Of a stretch of DNA of 64,000 bases, positions 25,493 through 33,462 are shown piece after piece. The translations under genes were made by a program, and so were the position numbers. Source of the DNA: Marinibaculum sp040216765 (lineage in GTDB: Bacteria; Pseudomonadota; Alphaproteobacteria; Ferrovibrionales; Ferrovibrionaceae); contig JAVJON010000008.1 in NCBI GenBank assembly GCA_040216765.1, positions 147,932-211,931 of the forward strand. The letters are read 5' to 3'. The notes below the pieces were generated by a model that ran no database searches, had not been told where the DNA came from, and saw only the letters and a list, made by a program, of their open reading frames with translations. Within the stretch, counting starts at the first letter, position 1. Every line of letters begins with the position of its first letter.

Positions 25493-27130
25493 CTACACCG
25501 ATTGCAGGATGCCGCCCGGGCGATGCTGCGCGCCGTGCGGGTCGATCAGCACACCCGGGTTCATCACCCCGTTGGGATCCAGCGCGCTCTTCGCGCCCGA
25601 CAGGGCGGTGGCGAACAGCGCCGGCCGTTCCACGTCATAGCCGCCGAACCGGTGGTCGCGGCCGACCGCGTGATGGTGGGTGACGGTGCCGCCATGGCGC
25701 ACCACGGCCGCATTCGCCGCGCGCTTGATCTGCGCCCAGACCTCCAGCATCCGTGCCGTGCCCGGGTTGCAGGTATAGCTGAAATAGGGCGCGGGCCCGT
25801 CGGGATAGACATGGGTGAAGCGGCAGGTCAGGGTGCCGTCCTGTCCCGTCGCGTCCCGGATCGCCGCCTTCACCTCGCGGCTGACCCTGGTGTGGAACTC
25901 CTCGAACTCCGACCAGGTGCAGGCGGTCTCGAAGGTGTCGAACATGATGCCATGGGCGATCTGCACCTCCCGCCAGAACGGCATGCGGATGAAGGCGGTG
26001 CGCCAGGCTTCCGCGGCACCGGCGCGCTGCGGCGCCGCGCCCTCCGGCCGGTCCGCGGTGCCGCCCAGGTCGGCGGCGATCTCCAGCGCCCGCTCCAGCC
26101 TCGCCTCCTGCGGATGGTCGGCATTCTCGAAGCCCAGCACCAGGACCGCGTGGCTGCCGTCGCCCGCACCGTTGAAGAAGGCCTCCTCCGCGTCCAGCAG
26201 GCGGCAGTTCGCCGGATGCAGGCCTGACTGCACGATGGCGCGCACCGCCTTTGCCGCCTGGTAGAAGCTGCCGAACCGCACGGTGGCCCCGGCGCGGAAC
26301 TTCGGCACGTCCTGCAGCCGCATCCAGGCCTCGGTGACGATGCCCAGCACCCCTTCCGAGCCGGAGACCCAGCGGTTCGGGTCCGGCCCGGCGCCGGCGC
26401 CGGGCAGGCGCCGGGTCTGCATCGCGCCGGTCGGGCTGACCAGGGCGACGGATTCAACGAATTCGTCGATATGCGTGTAGAGGGTCGCGAAATGACCGCC
26501 CGAGCGGGTGACGATCATCCCGCCCAGGGTTGCCATCTGGTAGCTCTGCGGGAAATGCCGCAGGGTCAGGCCCGATTTCTTCAGCTCCGCATCGAATTCC
26601 GGCCCCCGCGCGCCGGCCTGGATCAGGGCCGCGCGACTGGCGCGGTCCACCTCCAGCACCTTGTTCATGCGGGTCATGTCCACGGTCAGGGTGCCCGCAT
26701 AGGCAGGGCCGACATCGGGCTCCACGCCGCCGCAGACCGAGGTGCCGCCGCCGAAGGGGATCACCGCAACCCTGGCCCCGCCGGCCCAGTCCACCAGCTG
26801 GCGCACCTGGTCGGCGGTTTCCGGCCAGGCCACCAGGTCGGGCGGTTCCGGGAACTGGCGCAGGAAGGCCCGGGCGATATCGGGGAAGCTCTGGCCATAA
26901 CTGTGCCGGATGCGGTCCGCGTCGCTGTCGCTGATGATTCCGGACAGGGCCGCCGGTGCCTGCACCCGCGGGCGGCGCAGGCTGATATCCTCGAGCCGCG
27001 GTACCGGCAGCGGGTCGGACAGCGTGCCGTAGCGCTCGGTCATGGCCGCCATCAGGCGGTCATGTTCCGCCGCATCCAGCCCCTCGCCCTCGAAGCCCCA
27101 GCCCCAGAACTTCCGGGTGCGTGCTGTCAT
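25493..27130 (-). CDS. FAD-binding oxidase, alkyldihydroxyacetonephosphate synthase-like
   Basis: 545 aa. VAO/PCMH-fold flavoprotein: VIPFGGGTSVCGGVEP is the FAD pyrophosphate loop, followed by FPQSYQMATLGGMIVTRSGGHFATLYTHIDEFV and GSEGVLGIVTEAWMRLQ. RKFWGWGFEGEG near the N-terminus and HHHAVGRDHRFGGYDVE near the C-terminus are signatures of the alkyl-DHAP synthase group; the His triad is part of its active site. Eukaryotic members make ether lipids; bacterial members are mostly uncharacterised and may oxidise a hydroxy acid. Which reaction occurs here is unknown. Confidence 0.85.
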   Translation of the reverse strand: MTARTRKFWGWGFEGEGLDAAEHDRLMAAMTERYGTLSDPLPVPRLEDISLRRPRVQAPAALSGIISDSDADRIRHSYGQSFPDIARAFLRQFPEPPDLVAWPETADQVRQLVDWAGGARVAVIPFGGGTSVCGGVEPDVGPAYAGTLTVDMTRMNKVLEVDRASRAALIQAGARGPEFDAELKKSGLTLRHFPQSYQMATLGGMIVTRSGGHFATLYTHIDEFVESVALVSPTGAMQTRRLPGAGAGPDPNRWVSGSEGVLGIVTEAWMRLQDVPKFRAGATVRFGSFYQAAKAVRAIVQSGLHPANCRLLDAEEAFFNGAGDGSHAVLVLGFENADHPQEARLERALEIAADLGGTADRPEGAAPQRAGAAEAWRTAFIRMPFWREVQIAHGIMFDTFETACTWSEFEEFHTRVSREVKAAIRDATGQDGTLTCRFTHVYPDGPAPYFSYTCNPGTARMLEVWAQIKRAANAAVVRHGGTVTHHHAVGRDHRFGGYDVERPALFATALSGAKSALDPNGVMNPGVLIDPHGAQHRPGGILQSV

Positions 27131-27202
27131 GAGTTCCTCCCCCTGCGGGCTTTCGCCCTTGTTTGTATCGGTGCCGGCTGCGCCGGTGCCGGCCGGGCCG
27201 GG

Positions 27203-28012
27203 TCAGCCTTCCGAAATTCGCCGGAAGCGGACCAGCCGCTCGAACTGCGGTTCGGTCGTGTCGGTGCCGTTGCGGGTCAGCAGCTGGCTCTGTTCGGCAT
27301 GGCCGCCGTCGCGCAGGAAGCTCTCCCGCAGCCCGTCGGACCAGTGCATGGTCAGCAGCCCCTCCGACAGGATCCGGCAGCGGCCCTGGCGGGTCTCGTC
27401 GTCCAGGCTGCCGTCGCCATGCCGTCGCCGCAGGCTGGCGGTGGCACCGCCCTGCGCGTCGAGCCGCAGATAGCCGGACACCAGCATCCGGTGCGCCGGA
27501 TCGTACAGGGTCTGCCCCTCGTCGGGATTGTCCAGGGCATAGAGGCCGGCTGTCCGCGCCAGCAGCAGCGGACGGCTCTCGATCGTCAGGCCACCGGCCA
27601 GAAGCGCCAGGATCTCGGTATGGCAGGGCGGCCCGATCACGGCATCGCCGGTCTCCGGATCGTGGAACGTGGCAAAGGGGCGGGCGGCGCGCCCGGGGCG
27701 GAAACGGCCGTTGCGCAGGCGCCAGGCCCAGCCCGGATAGCGCTCCTGCAGCCAGCCGGCGGCGGCGGCAAGGTCGCCCGACCAATAGGGCAGTTCGTCC
27801 CGCGACAGCCAGGTCCCGCGATACAGCCAGCCTTCGGCGCCGGTCTCCCCGGATGTCGATTCGGCGTCGGGACCGCCCTGCCGCTGGCAGCTGGTATCGG
27901 CGATCATGGCATCCAGGGCCTTGGCTGGCCCGGGCGCATCGGCCAGCGCGGCGCGGAGTTTGGCGGCCGATTCCGGCGCGTGATATGGCGTGTTCATGGA
28001 AGGCGTGCTCAT
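27203..28012 (-). CDS. Unrecognised cytoplasmic protein, about 269 aa
   Basis: 269 aa from the first ATG (28012); a second in-frame ATG at 27997 is equally possible. No signal or membrane segment. The sequence is rich in Trp, Arg and beta-forming stretches (GWLYRGTWLSRDELPYW, VIGPPCHTEILALLAGG, GLYALDNPDEGQTLYDPAHR, GRCRILSEGLLTMHWSDGL). Repeated Y/W-containing strands suggest a beta-barrel such as a lipocalin- or DUF1579-like fold, but I cannot name the family. It lies 72 bp upstream of the AGPS-like gene on the same strand and could be in its operon. Confidence 0.55.
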   Translation of the reverse strand: MSTPSMNTPYHAPESAAKLRAALADAPGPAKALDAMIADTSCQRQGGPDAESTSGETGAEGWLYRGTWLSRDELPYWSGDLAAAAGWLQERYPGWAWRLRNGRFRPGRAARPFATFHDPETGDAVIGPPCHTEILALLAGGLTIESRPLLLARTAGLYALDNPDEGQTLYDPAHRMLVSGYLRLDAQGGATASLRRRHGDGSLDDETRQGRCRILSEGLLTMHWSDGLRESFLRDGGHAEQSQLLTRNGTDTTEPQFERLVRFRRISEG

Positions 28013-28081
28013 GGACAGGGATGGTAGTCAGGGCGGCCGGGGTCGGCAATCGTCCTGCGCTGCAGCAGCGCGGCGCGGCGG

Positions 28082-28792
28082 ATGAGCCGGGCCGCTGCCC
28101 CGGCCCGGGGCCGGCGCCGCGGCCGCGGGGCGTCCCGGCGCAACGCAGCCACCGCGCGGCGGGCGGCGGGCATGGTCCGCCGCGCGATCCGCTGGCCGCT
28201 GCTGTTGCGCCGGCGCAGCGTGCGCCTGCTGCTGCTGGCCGGCGGCATCCTCTTCGCCCTGCTGGAATTGCGCCAATCGCCGATCCTCCAGCCTGTGGCG
28301 GAACCCTACCAGCGTCAGGCCTATGCGCACTGGCAGGACCTGGACGGCGATTGCCGCGATACCAGGGCCGAGGTGCTGGCCCGCGATTCCCTGGCGCCGG
28401 TGACCTGGAGCGGCGATGGCTGCCAGGTCCTGTCCGGCCTGTGGCGGGACCGCTGGTCGGGCGACGAATTCCGCGACCCGCAGGCACTCGACATCGACCA
28501 TCTGGTGCCGCTGGCGGAAGCCCATCGCTCCGGTGCCGACCGGTGGAGCCCGGCCCGCCGGCAGGCCTTCGCCAATGACATGGCGGGCCGTCCCGCGGCG
28601 CTTGTGGCTGTCTCCGCTGCCAGCAATCGCAGCAAGGCGGATCGCGACCTGGTCGACTGGATGCCGTCGGACTGGCACAGCTGGTGCGCCTATGGCCGGG
28701 ACTGGCGGGCGGTGAAGCGGCACTGGGCCTTGCGCGAGGACTGGCTGGAGCGGCACTGGCTGGACGGGCTGGCGCGGGTCTGCGGCGACTGA
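28082..28792 (+). CDS. Membrane-anchored or secreted HNH nuclease
   Basis: 236 aa. A very basic N-terminus precedes one hydrophobic helix (LLLLAGGILFALLEL), so the nuclease domain should lie outside the cytoplasm. The domain has LDIDHLVPLAEAHRSGADRW (the HNH beta-beta-metal core), NDMAGRPAALVAVSAASNRSKADRDLVDWMPSD and CAYGRDW, typical of the secreted HNH (GmrSD C-terminal/DUF1524-like) nucleases. It may degrade extracellular DNA. An internal start at 28172 (MVRRAIRWPLL) would give a more usual signal sequence. Confidence 0.75.
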   Translation: MSRAAAPARGRRRGRGASRRNAATARRAAGMVRRAIRWPLLLRRRSVRLLLLAGGILFALLELRQSPILQPVAEPYQRQAYAHWQDLDGDCRDTRAEVLARDSLAPVTWSGDGCQVLSGLWRDRWSGDEFRDPQALDIDHLVPLAEAHRSGADRWSPARRQAFANDMAGRPAALVAVSAASNRSKADRDLVDWMPSDWHSWCAYGRDWRAVKRHWALREDWLERHWLDGLARVCGD

Positions 28793-28997
28793 ACCCGCTG
28801 TCCGGCCGCAGACCGCGAAGTCGAATGCAATACCCGTTCTGCCGCCGGCATGTTTTCTGCTAACCTGCATTTAGGAAGGCGGCGGAAATTGCCGGCCACG
28901 GGAAATATTTGGACGTGGCACCTGCTGTCGTCTTTGGCAGCGACATGCGCGCGGACAGGGTGACTTGTCGCGCGCAAAGGCGGCGGGGATCTCGCCA

Positions 28998-29009
28998 GGG
29001 GGGGGGGGG
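28998..29009 (+). repeat. Run of 12 G between ribosome site and start codon
   Basis: Twelve consecutive G immediately precede the ATG at 29010. Together with the preceding A they form the ribosome-binding region. Runs of this length slip during replication, so the tract length could vary between cells. Confidence 0.9.
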
Positions 29010-29396
29010 ATGAGGCTTTCCGATGGAATCCGGCTGGCGCTGGCGCCAGCGATCGGCCTGGTGGTTGCACTGACGATCCTGTCCGGCGCGAGCCAGGCAC
29101 AATCGGTGACGTTCATGATCCAGAACAGCCACCCCAACGCGGTAGAGCTCGAGTTCTGTTCGCTGGACCGGGATGCCAGCTGGCCGGGCGGTGGCCAGTC
29201 CTATGTGCTGGACGATGGCGCGCCCACGGCCTTCCCGCTGGACTGCGAGGCGGGCGAGACGATCTGCTATGGCGCCTGGGTCAGCGGCGACCAGGGCACC
29301 ACCTGGGGCGCCGGCCCCGGTTGCGCCGATGCCTGCGATACCTGCTGCGCCACCTGCGATGGCGGCGAGACGCGGATCATGAGCCTCGGCGAATAG
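29010..29396 (+). CDS. Small secreted Cys-rich protein
   Basis: 128 aa. A signal peptide spans residues 1-31 (IGLVVALTILSGASQA), leaving a mature domain of about 97 residues. That domain has an N-terminal beta stretch (SVTFMIQNSHPNAVELEFCS) and nine cysteines, most of them clustered near the C-terminus (CADACDTCCATCDGG), suggesting several disulfides or metal binding. I recognise no family. The start at 29010 is set by a 12-G run directly before it; a longer start at 28965 would read through that run. The DUF4344 metallopeptidase gene follows after 4 bp and is probably in the same transcript. Confidence 0.65.
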   Translation: MRLSDGIRLALAPAIGLVVALTILSGASQAQSVTFMIQNSHPNAVELEFCSLDRDASWPGGGQSYVLDDGAPTAFPLDCEAGETICYGAWVSGDQGTTWGAGPGCADACDTCCATCDGGETRIMSLGE

Positions 29397-29400
29397 GCGC

Positions 29401-30273
29401 ATGATGCCTGTCGCGGGGCGGAACCCGGTGCTTTCCAAGCTGCTGCTTGCGCTGCCCCTGCTTCTGCTGCTGGCCGTGGCCGGTACAGGGGCGGCCCGGG
29501 CCGCCGGCGAACGGGAGCTGACGGAGGACGAGCAGGCCGACCTGGTGCTTTTCGTGAACGGCAATACCCTGTTCACCCTCTATCACGAGCTCGGCCATGC
29601 CCTGGTCCATCACCTGGGGATCCCGGTGCTGGGGCGGGAGGAGGATGCGGTCGACAGCCTCGCCGGCTGGCTGATGGTGCCGGACGAGCCCGACGAGACC
29701 GCGGAGAACCTGCTGATGGCGGCGGGGGACGGGCACGCCCTCTCGGACTATTTTGGCGACGCGGACGATCTCGCCTTCTGGGACGAGCACAGCATGGACC
29801 TGCAGCGTTTCGCGGCGATCTATTGCCTGCTCTACGGCAGCGATCCGGAAGCGTTCGCCGAACTGGCGAACGAACTGGAGATGCCCGAGGGCGACCGCGA
29901 GCGCTGCCCGGTGACCTATGCCCAGGTGCAGGACAGCTGGCTCGCCGTGCTGGGTCCCCATCTGCGCGGTGACGGCAATGCCGCCACGGGCGGCCAGGTC
30001 CTGCTCAGCTTTGCCGACCCGGGCCCCGACCTGGACCCGGCCCTGCGCGACCTGGTCGAGGGGCCGGGCCTGATGGCCGGGGCGGCGGCGCAGCTGGCCG
30101 AGGATCTCGTCCTGCCGGCAGACATTCCCGTCACGTTCAAGGCCTGCGGCGAGACGAATGCCTTCTTCGACCCCAACACCGGCGGGGTGGAGATGTGCTA
30201 CGAACTGGTCGCCTGGTTCGTCGACCTCTATCTGAAGGACCTGGCGGAGGCCGACGAGGCAAGCGACCGCTGA
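29401..30273 (+). CDS. DUF4344 putative metallopeptidase, exported
   Basis: 290 aa. Signal peptide (LLLALPLLLLLAVAGTGAARA, cut near residue 35). FTLYHELGHALVHHLGIPVLGREEDAVD contains a zincin HExxH motif plus downstream acidic residues typical of DUF4344, a family of predicted zinc metallopeptidases without a known substrate. Two ATG codons start it (29401 and 29404). It lies next to the secreted Cys-rich protein gene and ends 151 bp from the convergent RiPP-precursor gene. A link to precursor processing is only a positional guess. Confidence 0.8.
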   Translation: MMPVAGRNPVLSKLLLALPLLLLLAVAGTGAARAAGERELTEDEQADLVLFVNGNTLFTLYHELGHALVHHLGIPVLGREEDAVDSLAGWLMVPDEPDETAENLLMAAGDGHALSDYFGDADDLAFWDEHSMDLQRFAAIYCLLYGSDPEAFAELANELEMPEGDRERCPVTYAQVQDSWLAVLGPHLRGDGNAATGGQVLLSFADPGPDLDPALRDLVEGPGLMAGAAAQLAEDLVLPADIPVTFKACGETNAFFDPNTGGVEMCYELVAWFVDLYLKDLAEADEASDR

Positions 30274-30361
30274 CCCTGGCCGGCGGATCCCAGACAGGGG
30301 CCATGCGGCGGGGCGGCCGGCGATCCATGAGCCGGCCCGCATCCGGTGCCGGACACGGAAA

Positions 30362-30384
30362 GCGGCCCCGAAAGGCGGGGCCGC
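30362..30384. terminator. Strong hairpin between the metallopeptidase and the RiPP-precursor gene
   Basis: GCGGCCCCG (30362-30370), loop AAAGG, CGGGGCCGC (30376-30384): a 9-bp perfect stem. It lies 88 bp after the plus-strand stop and 40 bp after the minus-strand precursor stop, with short T-rich stretches on either side (TGTTTC on plus, TTTCC on minus). It probably terminates both transcripts. Confidence 0.7.
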
Positions 30385-30424
30385 ATGTTTCGGCGAATGG
30401 TGCGTCCACGCGCCGCCGGGACCG

Positions 30425-30565
30425 TCAGTCCTTTGCCGGGCCTGTCCCGGTATATCCTATGGTGAAGAACCGGCTGGTCGTCTCGGACCGGTCCAGAGCC
30501 TCGTCGCTCAGTTCAAACTCGGCGTCGAAGGTCTCCATCGACTCTCGGCTTGCCGTATCGTTCAT
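30425..30565 (-). CDS. Probable RiPP (TOMM) precursor peptide
   Basis: 46 aa, reading MNDTASRESMETFDAEFELS, then DEALDRSE, then TTSRFFTIGYTGTGPAKD. The first half is acidic and looks like a RiPP leader; the second half is neutral to basic, rich in Thr/Ser/Gly and aromatic residues, as expected of an azole-forming core. It has five Thr and one Ser in the core but no Cys, so any heterocycles would be (methyl)oxazolines or (methyl)oxazoles. The start is fixed by AGGAGA 5 bp before the ATG. The enzymes (SagB-type dehydrogenase, YcaO) lie on the same strand 1.5-5.2 kb upstream. Leader and core limits are inferred. Confidence 0.7.
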   Translation of the reverse strand: MNDTASRESMETFDAEFELSDEALDRSETTSRFFTIGYTGTGPAKD

Positions 30566-30871
30566 CCTGTTCTCCTGTCGCTCGTTCAATCGCCGGCAGG
30601 AACCGTCTGCACTGCCGGTTTCCGGTCGGGTGGACATCATCGCGGATGCCGTTCCGCTTTCGATGTCGCCAGGGATCTTGATGCCCGCCAGGGTGAAATG
30701 CCACCTCGCCAGGCTGCCCATGCTATTGGATCTGGCCATCGGCCTTGGCGGAAAAGTGTCGGCCGGGTGTCCGAACGACCGGAAACCGCGGCAATTCCGG
30801 CAGAGGGAAATGCCCGGTCCGGGGATCGCGAGCATTGGTATCGGCGCCGGAGATTGCTATCTAGGGGGCGT
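30566..30871. other. 306-bp intergenic stretch upstream of the precursor gene
   Basis: No gene supported. It holds the AGGAGA ribosome site of the precursor and must hold its promoter. CCGGCA (30593-30598) and TGCCGG (30613-30618) form a 6-bp inverted repeat with 14-bp spacing about 30-50 bp upstream of the precursor ATG, a possible operator. The minus-strand frame of the precursor remains open further upstream (to 30835), but without a ribosome site or family-like sequence. Confidence 0.5.
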
Positions 30872-30948
30872 GGCCTCGTAGCTCAGCAGGATAGAGCACC
30901 AGATTCCTAATCTGGGGGCCGCTGGTTCGAATCCAGCCGGGGTCACCA
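30872..30948 (+). tRNA. tRNA-Arg (anticodon CCT)
   Basis: 77 nt including the encoded CCA. Acceptor GGCCTCG pairs with CGGGGTC; D arm GCTC/GAGC; anticodon stem CCAGA/TCTGG with loop TTCCTAA, so the anticodon is CCT (30906-30908), reading AGG; T arm GCTGG/CCAGC with loop TTCGAAT. All arms close, with two G-T pairs in the acceptor stem. It sits between the RiPP-precursor gene and the truncated haemoglobin gene. Confidence 0.97.
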
Positions 30949-30997
30949 CATTCCGCCAGGCGCAGGCACGGACAGCCGGGCCGCAGATCGCAGCGAT

Positions 30998-31438
30998 ATG
31001 ACCGATAGCCCGGGCTCCACCGATTCCAATGGCGAAAGGCCGCTGTTCGAGCGGATCGGCGGTGCCGCGACCGTCGACATTCTGGTCGACCGCTTCTACG
31101 ACCGGATGGACAGCCTGCCCGAGGCACGCGGCATCCGGGCCCTGCACGATGCCGACCTGGTGCCCCTGCGGGAGGTCCTGAAGCGGTATCTCGGCGAATG
31201 GCTGGGTGGGCCGCCGCTCTACTCCGCAGAGCGCGGCCATCCGCGCCTGCGGCAACGCCATCTCCATGTGCCGATCGGCGCATCGGAGCGCGATGCCTGG
31301 CTGCTGTGCATGCACGGCGCGCTGGCGGAAACCGTGACCGATCCCGAATTGCGACAGGCGATCTACGCGGCGATGGCGCGCCTGGCCGACTGGATGCGCA
31401 ACCGGCTGGCAGAAGGCGGGGATCGCCCCGGATCCTGA
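30998..31438 (+). CDS. Truncated haemoglobin (group II)
   Basis: 146 aa. PLFERIGGAATVDILVDRFYDRM is the N-terminal helix pattern of truncated globins. YLGEWLGGPPLYSAERGHPRLRQRHLHVPIG contains the group II EF-loop signature and the proximal histidine (in RHLHVPI), and ERDAWLLCMHGAL carries the conserved G-helix tryptophan. It binds haem and probably oxygen or NO, with roles in NO detoxification or oxygen supply to oxygenases. It lies 50 bp after tRNA-Arg and 37 bp before creA. Confidence 0.9.
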   Translation: MTDSPGSTDSNGERPLFERIGGAATVDILVDRFYDRMDSLPEARGIRALHDADLVPLREVLKRYLGEWLGGPPLYSAERGHPRLRQRHLHVPIGASERDAWLLCMHGALAETVTDPELRQAIYAAMARLADWMRNRLAEGGDRPGS

Positions 31439-31475
31439 GGGGTTCCGTTTCCGCACCGGACAGGGAGAACTGGTC

Positions 31476-32015
31476 ATGCATCGGATCGACGGGCGACGGA
31501 TTGCCGCCGCAACGCGCTTCATGGCAGCCCTGGCGCTGGCCCTGCTGGCTGTCGCGCGGCCAGTGGCGGCCGAGGAGATCGGCAGCGTCGACACGGCCTG
31601 GAAGCTGATCGGCCCGAACCACAAGATCGTCATCGAGGCGTTCGACGACCCGGATGTGCCCGGCGTGGCCTGCCATGTCAGCCGCTCGCGCAAGGGCGGC
31701 ACCACCGGCTGGCTGGGCCTGGCAGAGGAGACTTCGGATGCCTCGATCGCCTGCCGCCAGGTCGGCCCGATCGCCCTGCCGATGCGTGACCGGGACGGCA
31801 AGCAGGTGCCGGACCTGAAGCGCCTGCATGACCGCGAGGTGTTCTCCGAGGGGCGTTCGCCGATCTTCAAGGCATTGCAGGTGCGGCGCTTCTGGGATCC
31901 GGCGCGTCGCACCCTGGTCTACCTGGTCTATTCCGACAAGCTGATCGACGGCTCTCCGAAGAACGCGATCTCCACCGTCCCGGTCATGCCCTGGGGGCCG
32001 CCCGGCGGCGGCTGA
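31476..32015 (+). CDS. creA: CreA family protein
   Basis: 179 aa. Signal peptide to about residue 32 (ALALALLAVARPVAA). The mature part EEIGSVDTAWKLIGPNHKIVIEAFDDPDVPGVACHVSR...SDASIACRQVGPI is the strongly conserved CreA signature. The family is periplasmic and has no proven biochemical role. It is convergent with the SagB-type gene, with only 28 bp between the stops. Confidence 0.93.
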   Translation: MHRIDGRRIAAATRFMAALALALLAVARPVAAEEIGSVDTAWKLIGPNHKIVIEAFDDPDVPGVACHVSRSRKGGTTGWLGLAEETSDASIACRQVGPIALPMRDRDGKQVPDLKRLHDREVFSEGRSPIFKALQVRRFWDPARRTLVYLVYSDKLIDGSPKNAISTVPVMPWGPPGGG

Positions 32016-32043
32016 ACGGCGGGGCCGGGTCGCCGCGATCCCG

Positions 32044-33450
32044 TCAATCCGCGGCCAGTCCAAGCACGAACTCGGCGATGGCGGTTTCCTCGAACGGGTC
32101 GATGCCGGTCGCGGCCTCCAGCAGGCGGGAATCCCCGGTGCCGTTGGCGCAGGCCGCCAGCCCCATGTCGGTGGCGACCAGGTACATCAGCTCCAGGACC
32201 ACGCCGGCATGCAGCAGGCTGGCCCGATAGGCCATGTTCTCGTACTTCCAGCCCAGGCGCGGCAGGCGCGAGGCGATGCTGATGACGGCCTGCGGCGGCA
32301 CCCGGTCGGCAGCCAGGGCCATCGCGGCGCAGGCCCGCGCGGAGATCTTCTCCGCAACCTGCTCGCTGCCGTCGAGGCGGACCAGGGCATGGTCGTGGCT
32401 GTCGTAGTGGTGCACCGCGACCTCCAGATCCGCACAGCGGTTTGCGGCGACATAGAATTCCAGCTCGTTGATTGCGCCGCCTGCCGGATAGGGGCGCGTC
32501 ATCAGGTCCTGCCTGGGATCCTCGACCACGGAGCCGACCCGCGCGACCCGCCAGAGGAACTCGGCCAGGCGCGTCAGGGGCAGGGCGGCCCCGGCATAGG
32601 TGCGGCCGGAGATGCGGCGGGACTGGACCGCATGCAGGCTGTCGCTGCCGGACGCGACGATCGCCTCCGCCACGGCCGGCAGGTCGATGCGCTGCCCGGA
32701 CATTGCCGGCTTGCGTGCCGGCGGCGGGGGAAAGCTGCCCTCGAAGCGGTAGGTGGCGCCGACCGGATCGACGTCGCGGTTGGACCGGCTGGCCTCGTGC
32801 ATCAGCAGGTCATGGAAGGTCCAGGTGCGGCGCGCCGCGCTTTCCCGCAGGTCCGCCGGTTCGAAGAAGCCGATCTGCCACAGGGCGCAGGCCAGCCCGT
32901 CGCCGATGCCTGCCGGGGCGTCCAGCCGGCGCGCAAGGGCCTGCAATCCCCGTGCGGTGAGCCTGCCGCGCGCCGGCGTGGCGCCAGAGTCCAGCACCGG
33001 CAGGCCATCCCGGTGGCGCAGGCAGGCGAAGCGGCTCAGGGTCAGGCGGCTGTCCGGCGGCCCGTCGCTGCGCGGCTGATAGCGCGAAGCCAGGCTGTCG
33101 ACCTGCATCAGCAGGCCATCCCCGTCCACGACATTCCATGCAAGGAAGCGGCCCCGCGCGAAGCGCTCCAGATAGTAGCGGACCGCGCCGCGGGCCGGGT
33201 CGGCCGTCTCCGCGCCCGGCGCATCTCCGCCTGCGATCCGGTCCAGCGCCGCCAGGTCGCAGCCCTCGCCCTGCAAGGCCATCACCGCGTCGGCATGGCT
33301 GCCGGCCTTGGCGGTGAAGGCCAGGTCCTTCCAGCCCCTGATGCTCAGGGTGATCCGGTCGCCCTCCCGGGCGACGGACGCAACGTCGTCGTTGAACCGG
33401 TAGAGCAGGCGGACCGGGCCCTCGCCGGCCTCGACGTCTTGCTGGGCCAT
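32044..33450 (-). CDS. SagB-type dehydrogenase (FMN azoline oxidase of a TOMM cluster)
   Basis: 468 aa. The C-terminal half (about 265-468) has the nitroreductase-like SagB/ThcOx fold: LHAVQSRRISGRTYAGAALPLTRLAEFLWRV, RPYPAGGAINELEFYVAANRC, VISIASRLPRLGWKYENMAYRASLLHAGVVLELMYLVATDMGLAAC. The N-terminal half is the usual extra domain of TOMM-associated SagB proteins. With FMN it would oxidise azolines to azoles in the modified peptide. It starts 12 bp after the YcaO stop, so both form one operon. The presence of a dehydrogenase predicts at least some aromatic azoles in the product. Confidence 0.85.
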   Translation of the reverse strand: MAQQDVEAGEGPVRLLYRFNDDVASVAREGDRITLSIRGWKDLAFTAKAGSHADAVMALQGEGCDLAALDRIAGGDAPGAETADPARGAVRYYLERFARGRFLAWNVVDGDGLLMQVDSLASRYQPRSDGPPDSRLTLSRFACLRHRDGLPVLDSGATPARGRLTARGLQALARRLDAPAGIGDGLACALWQIGFFEPADLRESAARRTWTFHDLLMHEASRSNRDVDPVGATYRFEGSFPPPPARKPAMSGQRIDLPAVAEAIVASGSDSLHAVQSRRISGRTYAGAALPLTRLAEFLWRVARVGSVVEDPRQDLMTRPYPAGGAINELEFYVAANRCADLEVAVHHYDSHDHALVRLDGSEQVAEKISARACAAMALAADRVPPQAVISIASRLPRLGWKYENMAYRASLLHAGVVLELMYLVATDMGLAACANGTGDSRLLEAATGIDPFEETAIAEFVLGLAAD

Positions 33451-33462
33451 GTCATTGCCTCG

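Noticed and set aside
30566..30835. A 136-aa version of the RiPP precursor with a longer N-terminus
   Set aside because: The extra 90 residues have no leader character and no ribosome site, whereas AGGAGA is ideally placed before the 46-aa start.
30872..30948. tRNA-Arg as integration site of a mobile island carrying the RiPP genes
   Set aside because: No integrase and no direct repeat of the tRNA 3' end were found nearby; the region has the same GC level and coding style as its surroundings.
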